DNA of 64,000 bases. Source: Geobacter sp. DSM 9736 (lineage in GTDB: Bacteria; Desulfobacterota; Desulfuromonadia; Geobacterales; Geobacteraceae). Under the pieces are notes generated by a model, which did no database searches, had not been told where the DNA came from, and was given only the letters and a program-made list of their open reading frames with translations. The stretch spans positions 1,178,001-1,242,000 of the forward strand of contig NZ_LT896716.1 of NCBI RefSeq assembly GCF_900187405.1. Reading direction: 5' to 3'. The translations under genes were made by a program, and so were the position numbers. Positions within the stretch are counted from its first letter, which is position 1; every line of letters starts with the position of its first letter. Of the stretch, positions 56,487 through 64,000 are shown one piece after another.

Positions 56487-57458
56487 TTGAGCAGCTATAT
56501 CCCTCAGTACCAGAAATATTTCTCTGTAAACCAGCGGGTAATCGTACGGATACCGTTGGAAGAAGGCGGCACCTTCAAGGAATGGGCCGAAGTGAAAACT
56601 CTTCGGGAAGACCTCGTCGATGTACAGCTATCTCGAGACATCTTGCCCTCAGGTGCAGAACTCTCTTCAGGAACTACCCTGGAACTTCGAATGGGCACCA
56701 GAGGGAACGGTTACCGCTGCCGTGCGATGGTAGTGGCGACCGGAAACCAGAAGCGGCTTCGCCTGCGTCTCCTGGGGGACGTCCTTCTTGATGAACTGAG
56801 AGAGTACTTCCGCATAGATGTTTACCTCCCGCTGCAGTTGACGGTCCCAGTCAGGCAGGACGCGGAAAGAGTACTCGAAGAATGGCAGATGAGAAGAACC
56901 GTACGTCTTCGAAAAAAGCAGAAGGAGTCGCAGGCATATAATGGCTGGATTCCTGACACTAAGGAGGAAGTCCCAGCCAGAGCTGCAAACATAAGCGGTG
57001 GAGGGCTTAGAGTAACTATTCCGGAGAAACTGCATGATGGAGACCTGGTGCTTTTCGAGCTCACCCTCCCCCTTCATCCACGCATCGTGATCGATGTGGT
57101 CGGCCAAGTCATCACAAGCCAGGAGATCTACGCCGGCACCACTTCTCTTCACTCCACAGCATTCCGCTTTTTCCACATCGATGAGCGGGATAGGGACCAG
57201 ATAGTAAAGTACATAACAGCAGAACAACTCGCCCTCTTACGGCATTACCGCAAAGGGCTCGAAATCTCCCCTGATGACCCGGCAATGCTGCGATTTGCAC
57301 GGAAACAGGTTATTGCTCTAGCGGTGGCGTCTGGTGTGTGTCTTTTTCTTATATGGTTTCTTTCGTGGGCCTCAGCGTACCGCGCCACACATCCGAGAAG
57401 CGAACTTGAGCGTATTTTTCATAAGGGGCTCATGGAATATATCGAAAAGATCCGCTGA
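56487..57458 (+). CDS. PilZ-domain protein with a C-terminal membrane helix
   Basis: The 323-aa protein has an N-terminal flagellar-brake-like domain (residues ~8-95) and a PilZ domain. The c-di-GMP signatures are REYFR (RxxxR, about residue 106) and NISGGGLR (about residue 169). A membrane helix lies near residues 278-297. It should therefore sense c-di-GMP at the membrane, perhaps acting on motility or export. The start is TTG at 56487 with gagg 7 nt upstream. A strong terminator separates it from aspC. Confidence 0.87.
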   Translation: MSSYIPQYQKYFSVNQRVIVRIPLEEGGTFKEWAEVKTLREDLVDVQLSRDILPSGAELSSGTTLELRMGTRGNGYRCRAMVVATGNQKRLRLRLLGDVLLDELREYFRIDVYLPLQLTVPVRQDAERVLEEWQMRRTVRLRKKQKESQAYNGWIPDTKEEVPARAANISGGGLRVTIPEKLHDGDLVLFELTLPLHPRIVIDVVGQVITSQEIYAGTTSLHSTAFRFFHIDERDRDQIVKYITAEQLALLRHYRKGLEISPDDPAMLRFARKQVIALAVASGVCLFLIWFLSWASAYRATHPRSELERIFHKGLMEYIEKIR

Positions 57459-57633
57459 GTATCTTCCCCAACTCTAATACATACCAAAACTACTCTCCGG
57501 GCTACCCAATCTTTAGCTGAGCCCAATAAAGCTTTTTATCCCCCATAGAGCCATATTCCATTTTCACCCCTCGTTTAGCTACAGTAGCTCTTCTATAGAC
57601 GCACACATAAAGAATTACAGACACTCACTTTTA

Positions 57634-57649
57634 TGGCACATTTGTAGCA
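57634..57649 (+). promoter_or_regulatory. Sigma-54 promoter of the glutamate synthase operon
   Basis: TGGCAC-N5-TAGCA has GG and GC dinucleotides spaced exactly 10 bp, one mismatch from the -24/-12 consensus. It lies about 67 bp upstream of the likely GTG start of the first gene and fits nitrogen control. Confidence 0.7.
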
Positions 57650-57715
57650 TAGCCAAACACAATCGCATCGTCTGAACCCGGATCTGTTTACAATCCGGCC
57701 ATGGAGGTTTCACAG

Positions 57716-59245
57716 GTGCTCTACAAAACCGTCAACGAGTCGTTCAACGAATTCCTGATTGACCGCAGCGATGCCAAGTGCATCCGCTGCAAGGTGTGCG
57801 TCCGGCAATGCTCCTATGATGTGCACGAATACGTGGATCAGGACGACTCGCTCATCGAAGACAATTCGAGCTGCATCGGCTGCCGGCGCTGCTCGGCTCT
57901 CTGCCCGACCGGCGCAATTACTATCCGCGCCAACGAGGAAACCTTCAAGCGGAACGAGTCATGGTCCAACGCCCATATCCGCAACCTCTACGCCCAGGCA
58001 GACACCGGCGGGATTCTGCTCGCTGCAATGGGGAATCCGGCGAAGTACCCGATCTACTGGGACCACATGCTCCTCGACGCATCCCAGGTGACGAACCCTT
58101 CTATCGACCCGCTCCGCGAGCCTATGGAGCTGCGCACCTACCTCGGGAAAAAGCCGCACGCAGTGGAGGTAGTCCGGGATGAAAAGACCGGGAAGCCACG
58201 GCTCGCCACGAAGCTTTCCCCCCAGATCAAGCTCGAGTACCCGTTCATCTTTTCCGCCATGAGCTACGGCGCCCTCAACCTCAATGCACACAAAGCGATG
58301 GCAGCCGCTGCCGAAGAACTCGGCACGATTTACAACACCGGTGAAGGTGGGCTCCACAAAAACCTCTACAGGTATGGGAAGAACGTCATCGTTCAAGTAG
58401 CCTCAGGGCGCTTCGGCGTGAGCGAGCAGTACCTGAACGCCGGCGTCGGAATAGAGATCAAGGTCGGACAGGGGGCGAAACCGGGAATCGGCGGGCATCT
58501 CCCCGGCGAGAAGGTGAACAGCGAGATCTCAGAGACGAGGATGATCCCTATCGGGTCGGACGCCATTTCCCCCGCCCCTCACCACGATATCTACTCTATC
58601 GAGGACCTGCGCCAGCTCATCTTCGCCCTCAAGGAAGCGACGAACTACGAAAAGCCAGTTTCGGTGAAGATTGCCGCGGTCCACCACGTGGCCGCCATCG
58701 CCTCGGGCGTGGCAAGAGCCGGAGCCGACATCATCACCATCGATGGATTCCGAGGGGGGACAGGCGCGGCGCCACAGGTCATCCGAGATAACGTCGGGAT
58801 CCCGATGGAGCTCGCCCTGGCCGCAGTCGATTCCCGCTTGCGGGACGAGGGGATCAGGAACCAGGTCTCCATCGTCGTCGGCGGCGGGGTGCGCAACTCC
58901 AGCGACGCCATCAAGGCCATTGCGCTGGGCGCAGACGCCATCAACCTCGGCACCTCCACCCTCCTCGCGCTCGGGTGCACCCTCTGCCAGCGCTGCTACA
59001 CCGGCAAATGCCCATGGGGAATCACCACCAACAACCCGTACCTCGCAAAGCGCCTCAACCCGGAGATCGGCGCGGAGAAGCTTGTGAACCTGATCCACGC
59101 ATGGGGACACGAGATGAAGGAGATCCTCGGCGGGATGGGGTTGAACGCCCTTGAGTCGCTGCGCGGCAACCGCTACAAGCTGCGGGCTGTGGGGCTGTCT
59201 GAGAAGGATATGAATATACTTGGTGTCATGCCGGCCGGAGAGTAA
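57716..59245 (+). CDS. Glutamate synthase, FMN-binding (GltB2-like) subunit
   Basis: The 509-aa protein starts with two ferredoxin-type 4Fe-4S motifs (CIRCKVCVRQCSYD and CIGCRRCSALCPTG). The FMN-binding synthase core follows (GEGGLHKNLYRYGKN, IVVGGGVRNSSDAIKAI, with the cluster CTLCQRCYTGKCPWG near residue 420). The family transfers ammonia to 2-oxoglutarate. In the archaeal-type arrangement, the amidotransferase and GXGXG domains are separate genes, as here. I chose GTG at 57716 because ggagg lies 8 nt upstream; an ATG at 57701 is also in frame. The operon probably responds to nitrogen through the sigma-54 promoter. Confidence 0.93.
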   Translation: MLYKTVNESFNEFLIDRSDAKCIRCKVCVRQCSYDVHEYVDQDDSLIEDNSSCIGCRRCSALCPTGAITIRANEETFKRNESWSNAHIRNLYAQADTGGILLAAMGNPAKYPIYWDHMLLDASQVTNPSIDPLREPMELRTYLGKKPHAVEVVRDEKTGKPRLATKLSPQIKLEYPFIFSAMSYGALNLNAHKAMAAAAEELGTIYNTGEGGLHKNLYRYGKNVIVQVASGRFGVSEQYLNAGVGIEIKVGQGAKPGIGGHLPGEKVNSEISETRMIPIGSDAISPAPHHDIYSIEDLRQLIFALKEATNYEKPVSVKIAAVHHVAAIASGVARAGADIITIDGFRGGTGAAPQVIRDNVGIPMELALAAVDSRLRDEGIRNQVSIVVGGGVRNSSDAIKAIALGADAINLGTSTLLALGCTLCQRCYTGKCPWGITTNNPYLAKRLNPEIGAEKLVNLIHAWGHEMKEILGGMGLNALESLRGNRYKLRAVGLSEKDMNILGVMPAGE

Positions 59246-59276
59246 ATCCGGGGCAATCTCATCTACAGGCTGTGGA

Positions 59277-59376
59277 TTTTAGGCCAGATTCTCGCACCCG
59301 CAGGAGCGACCGCGGAGGCGTAGCCCGGCTACGCTGCACAAAGGAGCAACGAGGACGGCAGCGAGATGGCCTGAAA
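59277..59376 (-). repeat. Dispersed palindromic repeat, copy E (diverged)
   Basis: An about 100-bp reverse copy between the FMN-subunit and ferredoxin-like genes (ttaggccagattctcgcac ... cagcgagatggcctgaaa). The terminal arms are reduced but the inner gaggcgtag / ctacgct core is kept. Confidence 0.7.
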
Positions 59377-59403
59377 GCCGCAGCCCCTACAACAGGAACA
59401 GCT

Positions 59404-59853
59404 ATGAAGCGAATCTACACACTTGAAGATGCCTGTATCGGGTGCCACCTCTGCGAGGTCGCCTGCATCACCGAACACTCTACCTCCAAGAACCCCATCA
59501 AGGCGTTCCTCCACGAGCCGCAGCGTCCTATCTCACGCTGCACCGTCGAGGAATTGGACGGGGGAGTGGTATCCTTCTCCACTACCTGCAGGCACTGCGA
59601 CGAGCCGGAATGCCTGAGAGCCTGCATCTCCGGGGCGATCCAGAAGAACGAGAACGGCGTGGTCAGGATCGATGCCGAGCAGTGCGTGGGTTGCTGGTCC
59701 TGCGTTATGGCATGCCCCTACGGCGCGGTCCAGCGCAACGTGAACCGGAAGAAGGCCAACAAGTGCGACCTCTGCCCTGATCGCTCAACTCCGGCCTGCG
59801 TGGAGGCCTGCCCTAACCGGGCACTGGTGTACAAGGAGGGAAGCCAGAAATGA
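59404..59853 (+). CDS. Multi-cluster 4Fe-4S ferredoxin-like protein
   Basis: The 149-aa protein has Cys groups for at least three clusters: EDACIGCHLCEVACITEH, the pair CRHCDEPECLRAC, CVGCWSCVMACPYG and CDLCPDRSTPACVEACP. It resembles the electron-transfer subunits of molybdopterin and glutamate-synthase-like enzymes (DMSO-reductase B-type). It feeds electrons between the FAD subunit and the synthase. Ribosome-binding site acaggaac. It overlaps the next gene by 4 nt. Confidence 0.9.
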   Translation: MKRIYTLEDACIGCHLCEVACITEHSTSKNPIKAFLHEPQRPISRCTVEELDGGVVSFSTTCRHCDEPECLRACISGAIQKNENGVVRIDAEQCVGCWSCVMACPYGAVQRNVNRKKANKCDLCPDRSTPACVEACPNRALVYKEGSQK

Positions 59854-61127
59854 ACTACGTCATCATCGGCAATTCCGTTGCAGCCGTCGGAGCTGTGAGA
59901 GGCATTCGCACCGTCGACCAGGAAGGGACAATCACCGTCATATCCCGCGAGAAGCATACCGCCTACGGCCGGCCGCTCATCTCCTACCTCCTCGGTGGGC
60001 TGATCACCGAGAAGCGGATGGCTTACCTCCCCGAGAACTTTTACGAGAAGAACCGGGTGAACCTCCTCCTAGGTTCCGAAGTGGTAGGCGTCGACACCGC
60101 CAAGAAGACATTGAAGCTGGCCGGCGGGGACAAGCTCCCCTTCGACAGGCTTCTCATCGCCACCGGCGGTGATCCGTTTGTCCCCCCCATCGAGGGTCTT
60201 GCCGGTAAAGAGAAAATCTTCACCTTCACCACCTGGGACGATGCTGCAAAGCTCAAAGGGGTTGCCGACGACATAGAACGGGTCGTGGTGATCGGCGGGG
60301 GCCTCATCGGCCTCAAGGCGGCTGAGGGTCTCCACCTCCTCGGGAAGAAGATCACCATCGTCGAACTCGCCGACCGGATCCTCTCTGCCGCCTTCGATCG
60401 GGCAGCGGGACGGGTGGTGGCCAAGAAAATGAAGGCCAACGGGATCGACGTAATTACCGAGGACACCGTGGTGCGCATCGAAGGCGACGGGGCAAAAATC
60501 GCCGGCGTCACACTCAAGTCCGGCGACTTCCTCCCCTGCGACACAGTCATTGTCGCCATCGGCGTCCGTCCAGCCTCCTCCTTCCTCAAGGGGAGCGGAG
60601 TGGAAGTGAACCGTGGTGTCGTCGTCGACGACCGGATGCAGACGACTGCCGAGGGTATCTATGCCGCGGGTGACGTGGCCGAAGCACGCGACTTTTTTTC
60701 CGGAGACAAGAACCCGATGCCGATCTGGCCCGACGCCTACATCCAGGGGGATGTGGCGGGGGTTGCCATGGCAGGCGGGGAAAAGCGCTACGGCGGCGGA
60801 CTCGCCATGAACTCCATCGAGCTCTTCAAGGTCCCCACCATCTCGATGGGAATCACCAACCCGGGAGACCCGAAGCGCTACGAAATCCTCACCTACCAGG
60901 ATCTGGAAAACTACCAGTACCGGAAGGTGATCCTCGAGGGGAACAGGATTGTCGGTGCAGTCCTGGTCCGGACCGTCGACAGAGCAGGAATCTTCTCCGG
61001 GCTGATCCGCGAAAAGGTCGACATCACCCCCTTCCGGGAAAGACTCCTCGCTCCCGACTTCGGGTTCGCGCACCTGACGAAGGAAATTCGCACCATCCTC
61101 TTCGGCCCCTGCGGCAAAGCCGCCTAA
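59850..61127 (+). CDS. FAD/NAD(P)H-dependent oxidoreductase of the glutamate synthase
   Basis: The 425-aa flavoprotein has the FAD motif VIIGNSVAAVGA and the NAD-binding VVIGGGLIGLKAAEG (about residue 150), and the second FAD motif GIYAAGDVAEARD (about residue 270). It is of the NADH-rubredoxin/nitrite-reductase type rather than GltD. It likely oxidises NAD(P)H and passes electrons to the ferredoxin partner. It overlaps the ferredoxin gene by 4 nt. Confidence 0.92.
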   Translation: MNYVIIGNSVAAVGAVRGIRTVDQEGTITVISREKHTAYGRPLISYLLGGLITEKRMAYLPENFYEKNRVNLLLGSEVVGVDTAKKTLKLAGGDKLPFDRLLIATGGDPFVPPIEGLAGKEKIFTFTTWDDAAKLKGVADDIERVVVIGGGLIGLKAAEGLHLLGKKITIVELADRILSAAFDRAAGRVVAKKMKANGIDVITEDTVVRIEGDGAKIAGVTLKSGDFLPCDTVIVAIGVRPASSFLKGSGVEVNRGVVVDDRMQTTAEGIYAAGDVAEARDFFSGDKNPMPIWPDAYIQGDVAGVAMAGGEKRYGGGLAMNSIELFKVPTISMGITNPGDPKRYEILTYQDLENYQYRKVILEGNRIVGAVLVRTVDRAGIFSGLIREKVDITPFRERLLAPDFGFAHLTKEIRTILFGPCGKAA

Positions 61128-61167
61128 GCCAAGGATCAAGGTTGAGAACAACCGGAGGCAATAGCTA

Positions 61168-62283
61168 ATGAATCGTAAACCTACACATAACTTTCAAAAA
61201 GACATCTCCAACTGCGGTCTTACCGGCTTCATCTCCACCTCAGGAAAGTCTGTGGAAGGGAGCGTCATCATAAAATCTATCTCCCTCATGCACGACCGCG
61301 GTAACGGCCTTGGCGGCGGCTTTGCAGCCTACGGCATCTACCCCGAGTACAGGGAGCTCTTCGCCTTCCACCTCATGTACGAAAACGACATGGCGCTGCA
61401 GCTCACCGAGGAGTACCTGGAGACGCAGTTCAAGATCGAGCACGAAGAGGACATCCCCACGCGGAGGGTTTCTGCCATAGCCAACCCGCCGGTCTTCAAG
61501 CGCTACTTCGCGCAGCCGCTGGAAACGGCCGAGTACCGGGAAGCCATTGATTTCCAGAACATGACTGACGAGGACGTCATAGTCAGACACGTGATGCGGA
61601 TCAACAACGAGATCGAAGGAGCCTTCGTCGTTTCCTCCGGGAAGAACATGGGTGCTTTCAAGGGGGTGGGATACCCGGAGGAAATCGCCGACTTCTTTCG
61701 CCTGGAGGAGTACAGCGGATACATCTGGACCGCCCACAACCGTTTCCCGACCAACACCCCCGGATGGTGGGGGGGCGCGCACCCCTTCACCCTCCTCGAC
61801 TGGTCCATCGTCCATAACGGCGAGATCTCTTCCTACGGGATCAACAAGCGGTACCTCGAAATGTACGGCTACCTCTGCACGATGCTCACCGATACCGAGG
61901 TGGTCGCCTACATGCTCGACCTCCTCATCCGCAAGCACGGACTCACACCAGAGCTGGCAAGCCTCGCCCTCGCCTCCCCCTTCTGGGAGCTGATCGACGC
62001 TCTTCCCGAGGACGAGCGGCAGCTCTTGACGGCACTGCGCCAGACGTACGGGAGCGGGCTCCTCAACGGCCCCTTTGCGATCCTCTTCGCCAGCAACGAA
62101 GGGCTGATCGGACTGAACGACCGTGTCAAGCTCCGGCCCCTCATCTGCGCCACAAAGGACGACTTCGTCTATATGGCCTCTGAGGAGGCGGCAATCAGGG
62201 AAATCTGCCCGCAGCCGGACCGGGTCTGGGCGCCGCGGGGAGGCGAACCGGTAATAGCAAAACTTCAGCCGGGGGTGGTGTAA
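61168..62283 (+). CDS. Glutamate synthase amidotransferase (GltB1-like) subunit
   Basis: The 371-aa class II glutamine amidotransferase has its nucleophile Cys at residue 16 (NCGLTGFIS), so a 15-residue propeptide is probably removed, as in GltB. The signatures AHNRFPTNTPGWWGGAHPFT and VHNGEISSYG are present. It liberates ammonia from glutamine for the synthase subunit. A ggaggc ribosome-binding site precedes the ATG. Confidence 0.94.
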   Translation: MNRKPTHNFQKDISNCGLTGFISTSGKSVEGSVIIKSISLMHDRGNGLGGGFAAYGIYPEYRELFAFHLMYENDMALQLTEEYLETQFKIEHEEDIPTRRVSAIANPPVFKRYFAQPLETAEYREAIDFQNMTDEDVIVRHVMRINNEIEGAFVVSSGKNMGAFKGVGYPEEIADFFRLEEYSGYIWTAHNRFPTNTPGWWGGAHPFTLLDWSIVHNGEISSYGINKRYLEMYGYLCTMLTDTEVVAYMLDLLIRKHGLTPELASLALASPFWELIDALPEDERQLLTALRQTYGSGLLNGPFAILFASNEGLIGLNDRVKLRPLICATKDDFVYMASEEAAIREICPQPDRVWAPRGGEPVIAKLQPGVV

Positions 62284-62355
62284 GGCAGGAAGAGGTAAAG
62301 GTAGAGGTAGAGGTAGAGAAAAACCAAGCTACGCTTTGCTGTGCAAGGAGCATTT
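62284..62355. repeat. Hexanucleotide tandem repeat upstream of the GXGXG gene
   Basis: The spacer contains aggtag repeated about three times (ggtagaggtagaggtagag) in a purine-rich strand. Copy number could vary. Confidence 0.5.
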
Positions 62356-63102
62356 ATGAGAATCGACGCGCAAGGAATGTACTACAAGGACCTCAACGGC
62401 AAGATCCGTGAAGCGGTTTCCGCTGGAGCCGCCGAGATCGACCTCCTCAACGTCAACGGCCAGTACTTCATCGGCGACGGGATCAACAAGCCTGTCACCC
62501 TCACCATTCACGGTGTCCCCGGTAACGACCTCGCTGCTTTCATGAACGGAGCGAAGATCGTCGTCAGGGAGAATGCCCAGGACAACATCGGAAACACGAT
62601 GAACGCCGGAAAGGTGATCGTCCACGGCCACGCTGGCGACGTGCTCGGCTACGGCATGCGGGGCGGCAGGGTCCACATTCTGAAGGACGTTGGATACCGC
62701 GTCGGCATCCACATGAAGTCGTACGACGAGAACAAGCCGGTCCTCGTGGCCGGCGGGAAGGCAGGGGACTTCTTCGGCGAATACATGGCAGGCGGTGTCC
62801 TCATCCTTCTCGGGATGTACTCCGACGAGCCTGAGAAGCCGAAGCACGGATACTGCTTCGGCACCGGAATGCACGGCGGCGTGATCTACGTCCGCGGCGG
62901 GGTCGACGAAGGGAAACTCTCCAGGGAGGTCGGGGTCTTCGACCTGACGCCCGAGGACAAGCAGGAACTGGAAGGATACCTCAGGGATTACTGCAGCGAC
63001 TTCGGTTTGGACGTGAAGCAGGTTCTCAAGGAGAAATTCGTGAAGATCGCGCCGAAGAGCAGGCGGCCCTACGGCAACATGTACTGCCCGATGCCGCGGT
63101 AG
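62356..63102 (+). CDS. Glutamate synthase GXGXG-domain (GltB3-like) subunit
   Basis: The 248-aa protein is a beta-helix of GXGXG type (GNTMNAGKVIVHG, GDVLGYGMRGGRVHI, GTGMHGGVIYVRGG). This is the domain that links the amidotransferase and synthase centres in GltB, here a separate gene. The start at 62356 has aaggag 6 nt upstream; a GTG at 62341 is in frame. It is the last gene of the split glutamate synthase operon. Confidence 0.93.
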   Translation: MRIDAQGMYYKDLNGKIREAVSAGAAEIDLLNVNGQYFIGDGINKPVTLTIHGVPGNDLAAFMNGAKIVVRENAQDNIGNTMNAGKVIVHGHAGDVLGYGMRGGRVHILKDVGYRVGIHMKSYDENKPVLVAGGKAGDFFGEYMAGGVLILLGMYSDEPEKPKHGYCFGTGMHGGVIYVRGGVDEGKLSREVGVFDLTPEDKQELEGYLRDYCSDFGLDVKQVLKEKFVKIAPKSRRPYGNMYCPMPR

Positions 63103-63105
63103 ACG

Positions 63106-63224
63106 ATTGTTGAAAAACAGTCATCTCGCCGCCGTCCTCGAAAGCCTCCGTGTGCGGCGTAGCGCTGCTACGCCTCCGTGGAGGCTTTCTGCGGGTTCGA
63201 CGATCTGACTATTTTTGAACAACC
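63106..63224 (+). repeat. Dispersed palindromic repeat, copy F
   Basis: A 119-bp forward copy (attgttgaaaaacagtca ... tgactatttttgaacaacc) after the glutamate synthase operon. Inner hairpin kept. Confidence 0.85.
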
Positions 63225-63255
63225 TGACTTTTCAATAGCCTCGTACAATTTCTAT

Positions 63256-63278
63256 AGCGGGGCCTTCACGGCCCCGCT
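63256..63278. terminator. Bidirectional terminator after the glutamate synthase operon
   Basis: Stem agcggggcc / ggccccgct with loop ttcac lies between the convergent operon and the DUF72 gene. Confidence 0.75.
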
Positions 63279-63284
63279 CATAAC

Positions 63285-63998
63285 CTACCCCTCCATCATC
63301 CCCCTAAGCTCTACCGCGTTCCGCGGCGCATACCCCCCAATATCGTTATTGAAATAGATGTAGACGTCCCTCCCCTTTTCCAGATACCCCCGAATCCGTC
63401 CTGCGTCGACCTCCAGTTCCTTGGCGGAGTAGTTTCCGGTGTAGTGCATGTCGTGACCGTGTCGCCTGATGTAGACGAAATCTGCAGTTTGGGGTGGATC
63501 GACAAGGAAGGGTGGGTTGTCGGCGGCGCAGATGTTCACGCCGTAGCGGCGGCAGATGTCGGTTACGCTGGGAATAAGCCAGCTCGGGTGGCGGAATTCA
63601 AAGGTGTGGCGCACGGGATAGGGAGCGATGAGCTCGAGGAACGACGCGAAACGGTCGAGGTCGAGCTGGAAGCCCGGGGAAAGCTGCCAGAGTACCACCT
63701 TCAGCTTGTCACCGAGATTGCGGGCGGCATCGAAGTAGCGGTGTACCGCTTCCTCGGCGTCGGCCAGACGCTTGATGTGAGTGATGAACCTGCTCCCCTT
63801 TATGGCGAAGGCAAACCCTGACGGGGTATCATTTCTCCATTTCGAGAACGTTTCGGGGGAAGGGAGACGGTAGAAGGTTACATTCAGCTCCACCGTGGAG
63901 AAGACGGTGCAGTAGTGCTCGAACCACCTTCTCTGGGGGAGCTTTTCAGGGTAGAAATTCCCCCGCCAGTGCTTGTAATTAAAGCCGCTGCACCCGAT
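63285..63998 (-). CDS. DUF72 family protein (5' end beyond the window)
   Basis: The open frame runs past the right edge, so only ~237 C-terminal residues are present. The sequence begins with the DUF72 signature IGCSGFNYKHWRGNFYP and STVELNVTFYRLP, then HTFEFRHPSWL and VYIRRHGHDMHYTGNY. DUF72 folds are TIM-barrel-like and structurally related to sugar isomerases; their substrates are not known. A GTG near 63893 could look like a start, but upstream sequence clearly belongs to the family. Confidence 0.9.
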   Translation of the reverse strand: MGCSGFNYKHWRGNFYPEKLPQRRWFEHYCTVFSTVELNVTFYRLPSPETFSKWRNDTPSGFAFAIKGSRFITHIKRLADAEEAVHRYFDAARNLGDKLKVVLWQLSPGFQLDLDRFASFLELIAPYPVRHTFEFRHPSWLIPSVTDICRRYGVNICAADNPPFLVDPPQTADFVYIRRHGHDMHYTGNYSAKELEVDAGRIRGYLEKGRDVYIYFNNDIGGYAPRNAVELRGMMEG

Positions 63999-64000
63999 TT

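Noticed and set aside
57459-57633. Possible small gene upstream of the sigma-54 element
   Set aside because: AT-rich spacer with no good open frame; it more likely holds activator sites.
60069-61151. Minus-strand open frame opposite the FAD oxidoreductase
   Set aside because: Shadow frame; the plus-strand gene has clear FAD and NAD motifs.

Overview
The window is a chromosomal segment of a Geobacter-type bacterium (Geobacterales, Desulfobacterota). The evidence is a twelve-haem c-type cytochrome built from triheme c7-like repeats, a GEMM-I riboswitch of the 3',3'-cGAMP-binding type described from Geobacter, an MglA-like protein next to a repeat protein, dockerin-tailed exported proteins and an archaeal-type split glutamate synthase. 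A flgM gene with a sigma-28-like promoter suggests a flagellated member. Most genes are well-conserved housekeeping genes. I see no rRNA, tRNA, CRISPR array, prophage or transposase.

Layout. 0-2 kb: the end of a 23S rRNA uracil methyltransferase, a beta-hydroxyacid dehydrogenase, endonuclease III and a small membrane protein. 2-4.2 kb: a PHP phosphoesterase, a small unknown gene and a cytidylate-kinase-like/BON fusion. 4.2-12.5 kb (minus strand): nadC-birA-coaX-EF-G variant, then SPOR protein, repeat protein, degenerate MglA-like protein and MgtC-like protein. 12.7-16.3 kb: a membrane HAMP-GGDEF protein with a possible cGAMP-synthase (Hypr) substitution, a lipoprotein, a DUF4124 protein and the dodecahaem cytochrome. 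16.4-25.6 kb: flgM, guaB-guaA-gph, miaB-BFN nuclease-M42 peptidase, an HD protein and hisI-hisG. 25.9-33.6 kb is more accessory: an NHL/Ig/dockerin exported protein, a multi-pass membrane protein, a Gly/Ser-rich secreted protein and a Ca2+-type P-ATPase with a coupled unknown gene. 33.8-47.3 kb: a pyrimidine locus read on the minus strand (PyrR-type leader, pyrR, pyrB, pyrC, carA, a radical-SAM gene, a DMT-like gene, then two tandem full-length carB genes, greA and a DUF1858 protein). 47.3-57.5 kb: lepA-lepB, yhbY, a riboswitch-controlled exported protein, ferredoxin, dgt, aldolase, rsmD, coaD, an aminotransferase and a PilZ protein. 57.6-63.1 kb: a five-gene split glutamate synthase operon behind a sigma-54-like promoter. 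The window ends in a DUF72 gene cut by its right edge.

Three things stand out. (1) The window holds both possible ends of a cGAMP circuit: a GEMM-Ib riboswitch with a built-in terminator upstream of an exported protein gene, and about 37 kb away a GGDEF protein in which the guanine-specifying Asp is Ser. (2) The pyrimidine locus carries two divergent full-length carbamoyl-phosphate synthase large subunits, separated and flanked by copies of a dispersed palindromic repeat, and is led by a PyrR-type attenuator that is unusual outside Firmicutes. (3) Two families of intergenic inverted-repeat elements recur in the window: six copies of a 100-137 bp element and two copies of a 112-123 bp element.
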